Shown here piece by piece: positions 8,611-16,337 of a stretch of 40,670 nt of DNA (its first letter is position 1; each line of letters opens with the position of its first letter). The translations under genes and the position numbers were made by a program. The notes beneath the pieces are model-generated. The model was not told the DNA's origin. It saw only the letters and a list, made by a program, of their open reading frames with translations, and did not search any database. The stretch is from Thermoplasmatota archaeon (GTDB lineage: Archaea; Thermoplasmatota; E2; DHVEG-1): the NCBI GenBank assembly GCA_030619765.1, contig JAUXAU010000021.1, positions 1-40,670 on the forward strand, written 5' to 3'.

Positions 8611-8663
8611 ACTACTTTTTATATTCTACTCTTATTCTAGATAGAAACGGTTGGAAAAAATAT

Positions 8664-9647
8664 ATGCTACCTTCTGACAAAAAACGAAAAAGATTGATTA
8701 AAGTTTCAGCAAAAACAAATCCTCATTACGGGAAATATCCAGATGAGATGAATGTGAACGATTTATTGAACAATGGTTTTATAAATTTAGATAAACCTAG
8801 TGGGCCAACATCTCACCAAGTTGACGCATGGGTAAAAGAAATTCTAGAAATTGAGAAAGTGGGCCACGGCGGTACACTTGATCCAAGGGCCACTGGAGTT
8901 CTTCCAATTGCTCTTGGTGAGGCTACACGTGCTCTACAAGTTCTTCTATTGGCTGGAAAAGAATATGTTGGAGTAATGAAACTCCACAAAAACGTAGAAA
9001 AAAATAGGATAATAGAAGTTTGCAATAGTTTTGTTGGAGAAATTTATCAAATTCCTCCTTTGCGATCGGCAGTTAAAAGAGTTAGAAGAAAAAGACAGAT
9101 TTACTATTTTGAAATTATTCAGATAAAAGGAACTGACGTTTTATTTCGTGTTGGCTGTGAAGCTGGAACGTACATTAGGACTTTATGTGTGAGTATTGGT
9201 AAAAAACTGAGATGCAGTGCTCATCTTGCCGAACTCAGAAGAACCAGAGTGGGAAATATAGCTGAAGAAGATTCTGTAACACTTCAGGATGTAAAGGATG
9301 CCTATATATTTTGGAAAGAAGAGGAAGATGAAACTGAAATTCGGTCTAAGATTCTACCAATGAGAAGAGTATTAGATCACCTACCAAAGATTGTAATAAG
9401 AGATTCTGCTGCAGATGCACTCTGTCATGGAGCAAACTTAGCAATTCCGGGGATTGTAGAGATCGATACAGATATTAAAAAAGGCGATTTGGCAGCCGTT
9501 TTAACAATGAAGGATGAAGGTGTGGCACTTGCTACTGTTCTGATGTCAACTGAACAGATAATTCAAAAAGATTCTGGAATATGTGCTACACTAGAAAGAG
9601 TGTTAATGAACAAGGGGACGTATCCCTCTATCTGGAAAAAGTCTTAA
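8664..9647 (+). CDS. truB: tRNA/rRNA pseudouridine synthase TruB/Cbf5
   Basis: The 327-aa enzyme converts uridine to pseudouridine, either alone at tRNA U55 or as the H/ACA RNP catalytic subunit. The catalytic aspartate is Asp73 in GHGGTLDPRATGVL; KPSGPTSHQV at 44-53 and the motif AGTYIRTLCVSIGKKL are conserved. A PUA RNA-binding domain occupies about 230-315 (DALCHGANLAIPGI, ILPMRRVLDHLPKIVIRDSA). The PUA and the length support the archaeal Cbf5 type. The last codons run up to tRNA-Ser, 28 bases downstream. Confidence 0.95.
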   Translation: MLPSDKKRKRLIKVSAKTNPHYGKYPDEMNVNDLLNNGFINLDKPSGPTSHQVDAWVKEILEIEKVGHGGTLDPRATGVLPIALGEATRALQVLLLAGKEYVGVMKLHKNVEKNRIIEVCNSFVGEIYQIPPLRSAVKRVRRKRQIYYFEIIQIKGTDVLFRVGCEAGTYIRTLCVSIGKKLRCSAHLAELRRTRVGNIAEEDSVTLQDVKDAYIFWKEEEDETEIRSKILPMRRVLDHLPKIVIRDSAADALCHGANLAIPGIVEIDTDIKKGDLAAVLTMKDEGVALATVLMSTEQIIQKDSGICATLERVLMNKGTYPSIWKKS

Positions 9648-9675
9648 AAGAAGACTCCATTCCGCTATTGTTTTT

Positions 9676-9760
9676 GCCGAGGTGGCCCAGCCCGGTACGG
9701 CGCGAGCCTGGAGAGCTCGTGAGGCTTTTGCCTCTCGGGAGTTCAAATCTCCCCCTCGGC
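9676..9760 (+). tRNA. tRNA-Ser (GGA)
   Basis: A complete 85-base class II tRNA folds here: acceptor stem GCCGAGG/CCTCGGC, a D-arm, anticodon stem GCGAG/CTCGT closing a loop with GGA, a long variable arm (GAGGCTTTTGCCTCT) and T-arm GGGAG-TTCAAAT-CTCCC. The long variable arm and anticodon fit serine. No CCA is encoded and no intron is seen. A possible TATA element TCTTAAAAG spans the truB stop about 30 bases upstream. The 3' end is repeated near 13.7 kb. Confidence 0.95.
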
Positions 9761-9773
9761 GTTTAATATTATT
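9739..9773 (+). repeat. Direct repeat, left copy (tRNA-Ser 3' end; possible attL)
   Basis: The 35 bases from the T-arm of tRNA-Ser through TTTAATATTATT after the gene recur at 13706-13739 with three mismatches and one gap. A repeat of a tRNA 3' end bounding accessory genes is the usual footprint of tyrosine-recombinase integration, where the left copy keeps the tRNA intact. Confidence 0.6.
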
Positions 9774-9804
9774 AGAATTCAAATCCATAGATGCTTGAGT
9801 AACA

Positions 9805-11271
9805 TTAGTACAGGGAGTAGTATTCTTTAGTAATTGGGTCAATAACTATCTTTTCACCTTCTATGTCACCATCATAACCTGGAAAACCGTAATCTCCCAA
9901 TGTTGGATCAAAAATGATACCGCTTGTACTGTCAAAGTAATACACTATGATGTCATCCTCTCCATATAACTCATAAAATGATGGTCTAAAATAAAACTCA
10001 AAATTAACACTAACAGATGCATTTTGCGGACCTTCATTAACAAGTATAATTCCACTATATTTATCTAAATATTCAATAGTATCAATGATACTTATTAGAG
10101 CTTTCTTTTCCCACTCAGAATAATGAGTAATATTCATACCCTGACTTAAATTATAAAGAGCAATCTGGTAATTCTGTGATGGAACCACATACATATGCAA
10201 CGAATGATTTGAGTCTATTCTATAATCAATATTCAGATAGTCGATATACTCTCCAAATGACTGATCCTCGTCTCCACCATAATACCATATATACAAACTA
10301 GGGATATCAAAGGTGTCTTCATACGTTTGGATAATACTCTCCCCCCAATCCGTCTCAACCTGACTTATCAATGATGATTTAACATAATCCCAGAGTTTCT
10401 TTCGATCAATATTGTGTGCCAACGAATAGACATGGTCTTCTGTTAAAACCAAATAGGTTTTAATACCGATATTTTCCAACAATGAACTTAGTAAGATGGA
10501 TAAATCCTCACAAGTCCCTTCTTTCTCCTGAATAGTTTCTTGGGGCGTTTGTATAGATCCAATATTTCCAGAATCATTTATACAGTTAAAATTCTCCACA
10601 ATATGTCTATATATAGCATTAACCTGACACTCTCTATCTTCAGAGTCACAATCAGTGATTATTGAATTAGCATAGTCTCTCAGCTCCGTATCATCTGTAA
10701 CAATTTTCTCGATATATGGCTCTGCTTTCTGGACTATTGGGTCAATGTCATCATAATAAACAATTTCATTATTAGCGCCACTATCATTCAAAGTATAGGT
10801 ATGATTTCTTGAAACTCTTATGATATTATCACTACCTGAAAGAATAATTTCAACAAGAGTTGTATTCTGACTTACAGTAATATCACAATTGGCCCCAGAG
10901 ACAATGAGTATTACTGGTTTATCAGGTTCATTTATGATTTGTGTTACGTTATTGCCAGATATTGTAATAGTCTTTGTTTCATCCCAGCTCGTATTGTCAT
11001 ATGGATAATAATCGGTATTGTCCCCTACACCATCACCATCAGTATCTTTCCATTCACTTGAATTAAGTGGAAAAGCATCTGAATTGTCACCATAACCATC
11101 CTTGTCACTGTCTATCCACTCTGAAGGATCATAAGGAAATTCATCAACATTATCATTGTAACCATCACCATCTGTATCTATTTCTTTGGTAGTTACCTCC
11201 TGTTCATTACATCCACTAAGCCCAACACAGATAAGCACAACAACACAAATTATCAATAGATGTTTATTCAT
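9805..11271 (-). CDS. Lipoprotein with calcium-binding repeats and transglutaminase-like domain
   Basis: This 488-aa protein has a lipoprotein signal ending LSGC, with Cys21 as the likely lipid anchor. Residues 31-92 hold three thrombospondin type-3-like repeats (DTDGDGYND, DSDKDGYGDNSDAFP, DTDGDGVGDNTD), expected to bind calcium. Residues 100-175 form a short beta repeat region (SGANCDITV, SGSDNIIRV, SGANNEIVY) like DUF3060. Then comes a transglutaminase/protease-like domain with Cys254 in EGTCEDLS and His280 in EDHVYSLAH. The C-terminal part is unassigned. ATG 11271 follows AGGAGA. It probably acts on the outer face of the membrane; the substrate is unknown. It is the first gene inside the tRNA-Ser-flanked region. 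Confidence 0.85.
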   Translation of the reverse strand: MNKHLLIICVVVLICVGLSGCNEQEVTTKEIDTDGDGYNDNVDEFPYDPSEWIDSDKDGYGDNSDAFPLNSSEWKDTDGDGVGDNTDYYPYDNTSWDETKTITISGNNVTQIINEPDKPVILIVSGANCDITVSQNTTLVEIILSGSDNIIRVSRNHTYTLNDSGANNEIVYYDDIDPIVQKAEPYIEKIVTDDTELRDYANSIITDCDSEDRECQVNAIYRHIVENFNCINDSGNIGSIQTPQETIQEKEGTCEDLSILLSSLLENIGIKTYLVLTEDHVYSLAHNIDRKKLWDYVKSSLISQVETDWGESIIQTYEDTFDIPSLYIWYYGGDEDQSFGEYIDYLNIDYRIDSNHSLHMYVVPSQNYQIALYNLSQGMNITHYSEWEKKALISIIDTIEYLDKYSGIILVNEGPQNASVSVNFEFYFRPSFYELYGEDDIIVYYFDSTSGIIFDPTLGDYGFPGYDGDIEGEKIVIDPITKEYYSLY

Positions 11272-11408
11272 ATTCTATTCTCCTCATATCTAATATTTGT
11301 ATAAGCCATACAAATAATGATTTGTAAACCTCAGTATAAAAGGCTTATTTTACAATCAGTACCAAAATTGTTTAAAGAATATACAATAAATAATTTCAAC
11401 AGTCTTTT

Positions 11409-12071
11409 TCATCTAATTGTTAATTCGCTATTCATACATTTGATTAAATCGTAGTAAGGAATACATTTCCATGGTGTTACTTTAATTGTTATAGGTATTG
11501 TATTGTTTTCAATTTTTATTGTTACGTTACCTGTTGTAGGCGGCATAAACGCAAACGTTGCTTTACCGTTTGCATTTGTTGTAGTATTCATTTCTCCAGT
11601 CAGACCAGGTATTACAATGCTAACCCATATATTTTCAAGTCCTATACCCCGTCTTGTGACAGTGAGTTCTACCTCTGCTGGTATGACATATGGAATGGAT
11701 GCAGGTGATGCTGAAACTTTAGGAAATTTAAAAACTCCACAGATAAAATGTTTTATGAGGATACCACTGAACTGATATAATTTAATAGGAAAATCCATTT
11801 GAGAGTTTTTGTAGAGAGTCAATATAGGTGTTTTAGTTCCATTGCAATTATGTAGAAAAACGCCAAATACACATACCGCGGTAAATGAAGTCATATCTCC
11901 AGAATGCACTTCTTTAATTATCCCAATTAGAATAACTTTTGAACTATAAAACGTATCATTTTGATTTAAAATCACATTTGCCCTTTCAAAATTATTATCT
12001 CCTGAAGCAGGTAAAACAATAGTTGAAATCAACATCATAAGGATAAAAACTACTACTGTTTTCTTTTTCAT
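11409..12071 (-). CDS. Secreted protein with C-terminal Ig-like domain
   Basis: The 220-aa product carries a signal peptide (MKKKTVVVFILMMLISTIVL, cleavage after about 24). Residues 25-120 are not recognised. Residues 120-205 look like a Big-1/carboxypeptidase-regulatory-type beta sandwich: VELTVTRRGIGLENIWVSIV followed by TTTNANGKATFAF and GNVTIKIENN. It is likely an exported surface or soluble protein. ATG 12071 follows a strong GGGAGGAAT. It lies between the transglutaminase-like gene and a PKD remnant on the same strand. Confidence 0.75.
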   Translation of the reverse strand: MKKKTVVVFILMMLISTIVLPASGDNNFERANVILNQNDTFYSSKVILIGIIKEVHSGDMTSFTAVCVFGVFLHNCNGTKTPILTLYKNSQMDFPIKLYQFSGILIKHFICGVFKFPKVSASPASIPYVIPAEVELTVTRRGIGLENIWVSIVIPGLTGEMNTTTNANGKATFAFMPPTTGNVTIKIENNTIPITIKVTPWKCIPYYDLIKCMNSELTIR

Positions 12072-12212
12072 GTTCTATTCCTCCCAAAAATATTGTATAT
12101 ATCTATAAATGTGTTGGTATATTAATGCTACGCTCTGTCAAATATTTTCCTGGCTAAAAACAAATTGGCACTAATTATTTTAAGGAGTTAAAAAGAAAAA
12201 AAAGAGAGAAGT

Positions 12213-12341
12213 TTAGTGGAGGTTTACGTGGAAATTGAACGTTTTGTTTTTCGACATAATGACATCAAACGTTCCCCAAGTACTCTCAAAATCGTAGACG
12301 TCTTTTGCTTTTGCTCGTATATGATGATAATTGATTATTAA
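12213..12341 (-). pseudogene. Remnant of a PKD-domain secreted protein (C-terminal tail)
   Basis: Forty-two codons ending at TAA 12213 encode a tail containing HHIRAKAKDVYDFESTWGT and then FDVIMSKNK. This matches the end of a PKD-like domain; the M28 peptidase at 2.1 kb has DIKAKAKDTYGAGSEW in the same place. There is no start codon or ribosome-binding site, and the fragment follows directly, in frame, after the TAA of the HELTH gene (12342-12344). The simplest reading is what is left of a larger exported protein after a deletion. Confidence 0.7.
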
Positions 12342-12758
12342 TTAGATTTCTTTTATCCAGATAATTGACTTACGTATTTTTTCATCACTTCTATTAGCCC
12401 ATTCAATTCTTTTATCGATGGGTAATGTTATATATTTAGTGAAATAATATATATCTCCAATTCCTCCAAAAATATTGACCAGGGGAAATACAAAAAGGAA
12501 AGGTTCGTTTAGATTTATGAATATTATTAAACACCAGATCAGTGGCAATAAATGCAATAAAACCAATTTTTTTCTATCTCTCATATATGTTTCATTATCG
12601 ACGAGAAAACCAATAGCGGTCCATTTAGTCATAATAATTGCTTTTATAGGAATTTTATAATACAATATCACAAGCAAATGAGTTAATTCATGTAGTAGTA
12701 AAGCAACAATTAAGGCAATTAATATCTTTAATATGAGATCTATTACTAAGCCCCCCAT
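12342..12758 (-). CDS. Membrane zincin with HELTH motif (DUF3267/M50-like)
   Basis: The 138-aa membrane protein has HELTH at about residues 24-28 inside a first hydrophobic helix (ILIALIVALLLHELTHLLVI), the HExxH zinc motif of intramembrane metalloproteases. A second long hydrophobic stretch (LVLLHLLPLIWCLIIFINL) and a third ending in NIFGGIGDIYY supply a possible third zinc ligand (Asp in GGIGDI), as in DUF3267 and compact M50-like families. Proteolysis is inferred from the motif. The start at 12758 has little ribosome-binding sequence, so it may be leaderless. It is shorter than most M50 proteases. Confidence 0.75.
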   Translation of the reverse strand: MGGLVIDLILKILIALIVALLLHELTHLLVILYYKIPIKAIIMTKWTAIGFLVDNETYMRDRKKLVLLHLLPLIWCLIIFINLNEPFLFVFPLVNIFGGIGDIYYFTKYITLPIDKRIEWANRSDEKIRKSIIWIKEI

Positions 12759-13106
12759 GTTAATAATGTATTATTATTATAATATGATAGTAATAATATT
12801 TATATTTATCTACTCTTTACCTTAAAATATAAAGATCAATCAAAATTACTAATTCTACACCTTAACTCGAAAAATATAAAAATTTAGGCGAAAAGCTACC
12901 TTTTGTTTATAAAAAGGCATTATTGAGTGAAGTCTAAAATATCTCTGATATTTATTGCTCTGGTAAAGAATATCTTTTTCAACAGAATTAGGTATTCTTT
13001 AGTAAAAAATCATTATTTATCTGATGGATGTGAGGATAATTGAGAATAAAGATTATAAACCGTATGTAGGTAATGGGCGTTAATTACTTAGGATTTAGGT
13101 GGTAAA
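12759..13106. other. Intergenic region with promoter of the DUF1858/cupin pair
   Basis: This 348-base AT-rich spacer lies between divergent genes. A run of ATTATTATTATAATATGATAG beside 12759 could hold the promoter of the HELTH gene, and GATTATAAACC at about 13050 could be the TATA element for the plus-strand pair. No gene or RNA is recognised. Confidence 0.4.
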
Positions 13107-13346
13107 ATGAACTTTAACGCAAAAACTAAGATTGGTGACATATTAAAGGAGTATCCATTCTTGGTTGATTTTCTTCCTACATTATCTCTAAAATTTAAGA
13201 AATTGAAAAACCCCATAATAAGAAAAACTCTTGGAAGGACAGCCACATTGGACATGATAGCGGAGATGGGTGGAATAAACACTGATATCCTTGTTTCAGA
13301 AATTAAAAAATTGGAAGGAGAAAAGCGCCTTCTTGATTGGAGTTGA
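13107..13346 (+). CDS. DUF1858-like small protein
   Basis: The 79-aa protein opens with the pattern of DUF1858 domains: a short strand and helix, KTKIGDILKEYPFLVDFLPT, then a second helical half ending TATLDMIAEMGGINTDILVSEIKKL. These domains occur alone or in front of cupins and hemerythrin-like or redox proteins. ATG 13107 has AGGTGG four bases upstream. The stop TGA overlaps the ATG of the cupin by one base, so the two are translationally coupled. Confidence 0.8.
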   Translation: MNFNAKTKIGDILKEYPFLVDFLPTLSLKFKKLKNPIIRKTLGRTATLDMIAEMGGINTDILVSEIKKLEGEKRLLDWS

Positions 13347-13672
13347 TGTTAATGGAAAATCTGGTATCAAAGGTGAAAAGATTAACTGATTTAGCAGATT
13401 ATCAGACGGGCTCTATTGTGAGCAGAACAATTGTAGATAAAAAAACAGGATCAGTAACCTTTTTTGCTTTTGACAAAGGACAGGGATTAAGTGAACATAC
13501 AGCACCATTTGACGCCATGGTGTATATTATCGATGGTGAAGCAGAGATTACAATTTCTGGTAAAGCTTTTCGTCTGGAGCAAGACGAAATGATTATTATG
13601 CCTGCCAACGAGCCGCATGCCTTGAAAGCGGTGAAAAAATTCAAGATGATACTCACAATGATACGTTCATAA
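13346..13672 (+). CDS. Small cupin-fold protein
   Basis: The 108-aa product is a single-domain cupin. The first motif is degenerate (GQGLSEHTAPFDAMVYIIDGEAEITI) and the second reads EQDEMIIMPANEPHALKAVKKFKMILTMI, with His in PHAL as a likely metal ligand. Such cupins are common partners of DUF1858 in anaerobic archaea and bacteria; the ligand is unknown. ATG 13346 overlaps the upstream stop. ATG 13352 is an alternative. It is the last gene before the right copy of the tRNA-Ser repeat. Confidence 0.85.
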   Translation: MLMENLVSKVKRLTDLADYQTGSIVSRTIVDKKTGSVTFFAFDKGQGLSEHTAPFDAMVYIIDGEAEITISGKAFRLEQDEMIIMPANEPHALKAVKKFKMILTMIRS

Positions 13673-13705
13673 CTTAATAGGACAGATTTTTTTACTGGTA
13701 AAAGC

Positions 13706-13739
13706 GAGTTCAAATCTTCCTTCGGCATTTAATATTATT
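13706..13739 (+). repeat. Direct repeat, right copy (tRNA-Ser 3'-end remnant; possible attR)
   Basis: GAGTTCAAATCT, then TCCTTCGGC and ATTTAATATTATT, match the last part of tRNA-Ser and the 13 bases after it at 9739-9773. No tRNA body lies upstream, and the T-stem no longer pairs well, so this is a fragment and not a gene. It runs into the stop codon of the glycosyltransferase gene. Confidence 0.6.
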
Positions 13740-15030
13740 TTACAAATTCTTTGTAAATTTCTAAAGTTCTATCTGTAACGACATCCCAACTAAACTGTTC
13801 AATCACCCGTTTTCGTGCTTTTTTACCCATTAAACTACTTTTATCCTTAGACTCTAAAATCTGTTTAACACCCCAAGCTACATCATCTGGATCAAATGGA
13901 TTTATGTGAATGCCACATTGTTCTTCACCACTGGAAACTATCTGTTCTCTCATACCATTTGTCCCTCGAGCACCTACTACAACTGGCTTTGCCATGGACA
14001 TTGCTTCAGTACATACTATGCCAAACGGTTCGTAAAGCGATGGTAAAACAACGATGTCAGCAGCCGCATAATGTAAGATACGCTCCTCTTCACTAACAAA
14101 CTCGGTTCGAAAAATAACTTTTTCTTTCAATCCTAACTCGTCAACAAGTGATCTAAGCTGGTTTTCCATATCTCCAACGCCCAATATTACAAGTTTTGTA
14201 TTTGGGAAATCTCCCAAAATACTTGGCATAGCTCTAACCAGATTATCCACGCCTTTGACAGTTACCAAACGACCGATAAAGAAGAGTAAATTTTCATTAT
14301 CATCTATGCCATATCTTCGTCTAAGGTTCGTCCTTTCCTCAGATGATATTCTCTGCGGGTCATATTTATTTGGATCTACACCATTCCAACAAACCCGTAT
14401 TTTATCTTGTGGGAAACCAAGTTTTTTTAATTCATCACTCATAGCATGGGATACTGTAATAATACAGTCTGCAAATTGACCTCCTTCGAATTCGATATTT
14501 TTAATTGTAAGAGAACCCCCTCCACCAGATCTGCCACCTTCAGTCGAATGCACATGGAATATTAGAGGGATGTCTAGTTTTTTCTTCACTATCATCCCAC
14601 CTACAATACCTAGCCAATCATGTGCATCAATAATATCAAAAGATCTTCCATTTTTCCTTACAAGAGTGTTAATGAGTTGTGACGCTGAATTTATATTGTA
14701 ATCCATTACATCTGCAAAAAATTTGAAATTTGACCCCCACGAACAAACATCCTTATTTGAAAATAAACATAAAGTGGATGTAAGATCAAGAGTTTTTGGT
14801 CGGTATACTTCCACATTGTTCCATTTCTCTGATGTGCTAAGTTTATTTTCGGCATTCAGAGCAAAAACAGTGACATTATTACCCCTAGATACTTGTTTTT
14901 GTGTTATTTCTAATGCAAATGTTCCTAATCCGCCCCAGATTGCAGGGGGAAATTCCCATGAGAAGTGAGCTATTTTCATATCAGATCTTTCTATACCGGA
15001 GGAGTATCTTAATTTGCTATCTTCCTGCAT
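13735..15030 (-). CDS. GT4-type glycosyltransferase (glycogen synthase-like)
   Basis: The 431-aa protein is a GT-B fold retaining glycosyltransferase. The N-terminal domain begins MKIAHFSWEFPPAIWGGLGT, with the GGLG donor-binding loop. The C-terminal domain has FIGRLVTVKGVDNLVRAMP, and the family signature PSLYEPFGIVCTEAMSMAKPVV with the E-x7-E pair. The donor is probably a nucleotide sugar; the acceptor (glycogen, trehalose or glycolipid) cannot be decided. Met18 at 14979 is an attractive alternative start because homologues begin there; the longer start has AGGTAGGT upstream. It is divergent from a sugar kinase gene, which hints at shared carbohydrate metabolism. Confidence 0.88.
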   Translation of the reverse strand: MQEDSKLRYSSGIERSDMKIAHFSWEFPPAIWGGLGTFALEITQKQVSRGNNVTVFALNAENKLSTSEKWNNVEVYRPKTLDLTSTLCLFSNKDVCSWGSNFKFFADVMDYNINSASQLINTLVRKNGRSFDIIDAHDWLGIVGGMIVKKKLDIPLIFHVHSTEGGRSGGGGSLTIKNIEFEGGQFADCIITVSHAMSDELKKLGFPQDKIRVCWNGVDPNKYDPQRISSEERTNLRRRYGIDDNENLLFFIGRLVTVKGVDNLVRAMPSILGDFPNTKLVILGVGDMENQLRSLVDELGLKEKVIFRTEFVSEEERILHYAAADIVVLPSLYEPFGIVCTEAMSMAKPVVVGARGTNGMREQIVSSGEEQCGIHINPFDPDDVAWGVKQILESKDKSSLMGKKARKRVIEQFSWDVVTDRTLEIYKEFVK

Positions 15031-15218
15031 CCCGTCTACCTACCTTCAAAATAGAATGTTTCTCACTATTAATAAAATAATCGTCTTATCTAATGGGCAA
15101 CGCATATTACTTGAATCATTATTTTACATACTCTATAAAAGAGCAAAATATAGATAGCTTATATGTGATTTAGAGATAATCATAATGGACAAGATCGTAC
15201 ATTATAGGAGAGATAAGA

Positions 15219-16262
15219 ATGGATGACGATGTAAAAACAAGATTGCTGGAAAAACTTAATCAGATAGATGTAAAAAGATTGTCAGATTTTCATGTTGTCT
15301 TACTTCCCGATTTTTTTGTAGATCATTTTTTAACTATGGACAAATTTGAAAGAGAATTTACTAGAATCCAAGACGTATATGTACAGGGAGGAGGCAATGT
15401 TCCAGGGATCCTGCAAAGAATCCATCAAGGCGGTAACGCAGCAAATACTGCTCTAGCACTTGCTAGACTTGGCATTAAGTCTCATTTAATCTGCAAGACA
15501 GATGATCTTGGTTTACATCTGCTACAATTCTTTTTGGGAAAATCGGGCGTAGATTTAAGTGGTGTTAAAACAGACGGAAAGTTAGCCATCACAACTGCAA
15601 TGGAATTTGGGAAACAACACATTAACGTTATGGTTGGAGATACCGGATCTGTTTCAGATTTTACTTTTGAAATTTTAGATGAAGACGATCTACAAACAGT
15701 TTCAAACTCAGATATAGTATGTGTAGTAAACTGGACCCTTAATAAAAAGGGAACCGGCCTTGCAAAGGATGTTTTTAGATTTGCAAAAAAACATACTGTA
15801 AAAACGTTTTTTGACACAGGTGATCCAGGTTATAGAAAAAATGAAATCCCAGAACTAACAAAAAATGTTTTGACCGATAAAAGTTTGGATATACTAGGGA
15901 TAAACGAGAATGAACTTCTACATTATGGTGACCTTACTAAACCAAGGAATGATGAAGGTATCATAAACGCTGCAGTTTCATTAAAGAAGAAATTACATGC
16001 ACGTATCGATCTCCATACTGCAAATTTTGCATGTACAATCAACAAAAACTGCACTGTGATACCAAGCCTTCAACTCTCTGAGATATACAGGGCAACAGGA
16101 GCAGGAGATACCTGGAATGCAGGAAATTTATTTGCAGAGCTGCTAAATTTTAATGATGATGAACGATTATTATTTGCAAATCTTGTAGCCGGATACTATA
16201 TTTCATCACCTGATCCTATACACCCTAGCTTAAAAAAAATTATAAGTTTTATAAGGGTCTGA
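15219..16262 (+). CDS. PfkB family carbohydrate kinase
   Basis: The 347-aa protein is a ribokinase-like sugar kinase. The N-terminal substrate part has GGNAANTALALARLGIKSHLI (PfkB signature 1), and the C-terminal signature 2 is ATGAGDTWNAG, with the catalytic base Asp297. The nucleotide region lies between. The substrate cannot be told from sequence; sugar or nucleoside are both possible. The first 70 residues (VDHFLTMDKFEREFTRIQDVYVQGGG) resemble archaeal members of unknown specificity. Start ATG 15219 follows TAGGAGAGATAAGA. It is divergent from the glycosyltransferase gene. Confidence 0.88.
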   Translation: MDDDVKTRLLEKLNQIDVKRLSDFHVVLLPDFFVDHFLTMDKFEREFTRIQDVYVQGGGNVPGILQRIHQGGNAANTALALARLGIKSHLICKTDDLGLHLLQFFLGKSGVDLSGVKTDGKLAITTAMEFGKQHINVMVGDTGSVSDFTFEILDEDDLQTVSNSDIVCVVNWTLNKKGTGLAKDVFRFAKKHTVKTFFDTGDPGYRKNEIPELTKNVLTDKSLDILGINENELLHYGDLTKPRNDEGIINAAVSLKKKLHARIDLHTANFACTINKNCTVIPSLQLSEIYRATGAGDTWNAGNLFAELLNFNDDERLLFANLVAGYYISSPDPIHPSLKKIISFIRV

Positions 16263-16337
16263 CCAATTAGCAAAAGTTAATCAGTCGAATTTAGAATAGC
16301 GAGTTATCTGTAATTCAATCTTAAAGGACGAAACAAA

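Noticed and set aside
9581-9842. Open frames on both strands across tRNA-Ser
   Set aside because: They read through a well-folded tRNA and the end of truB, with no protein-like features.
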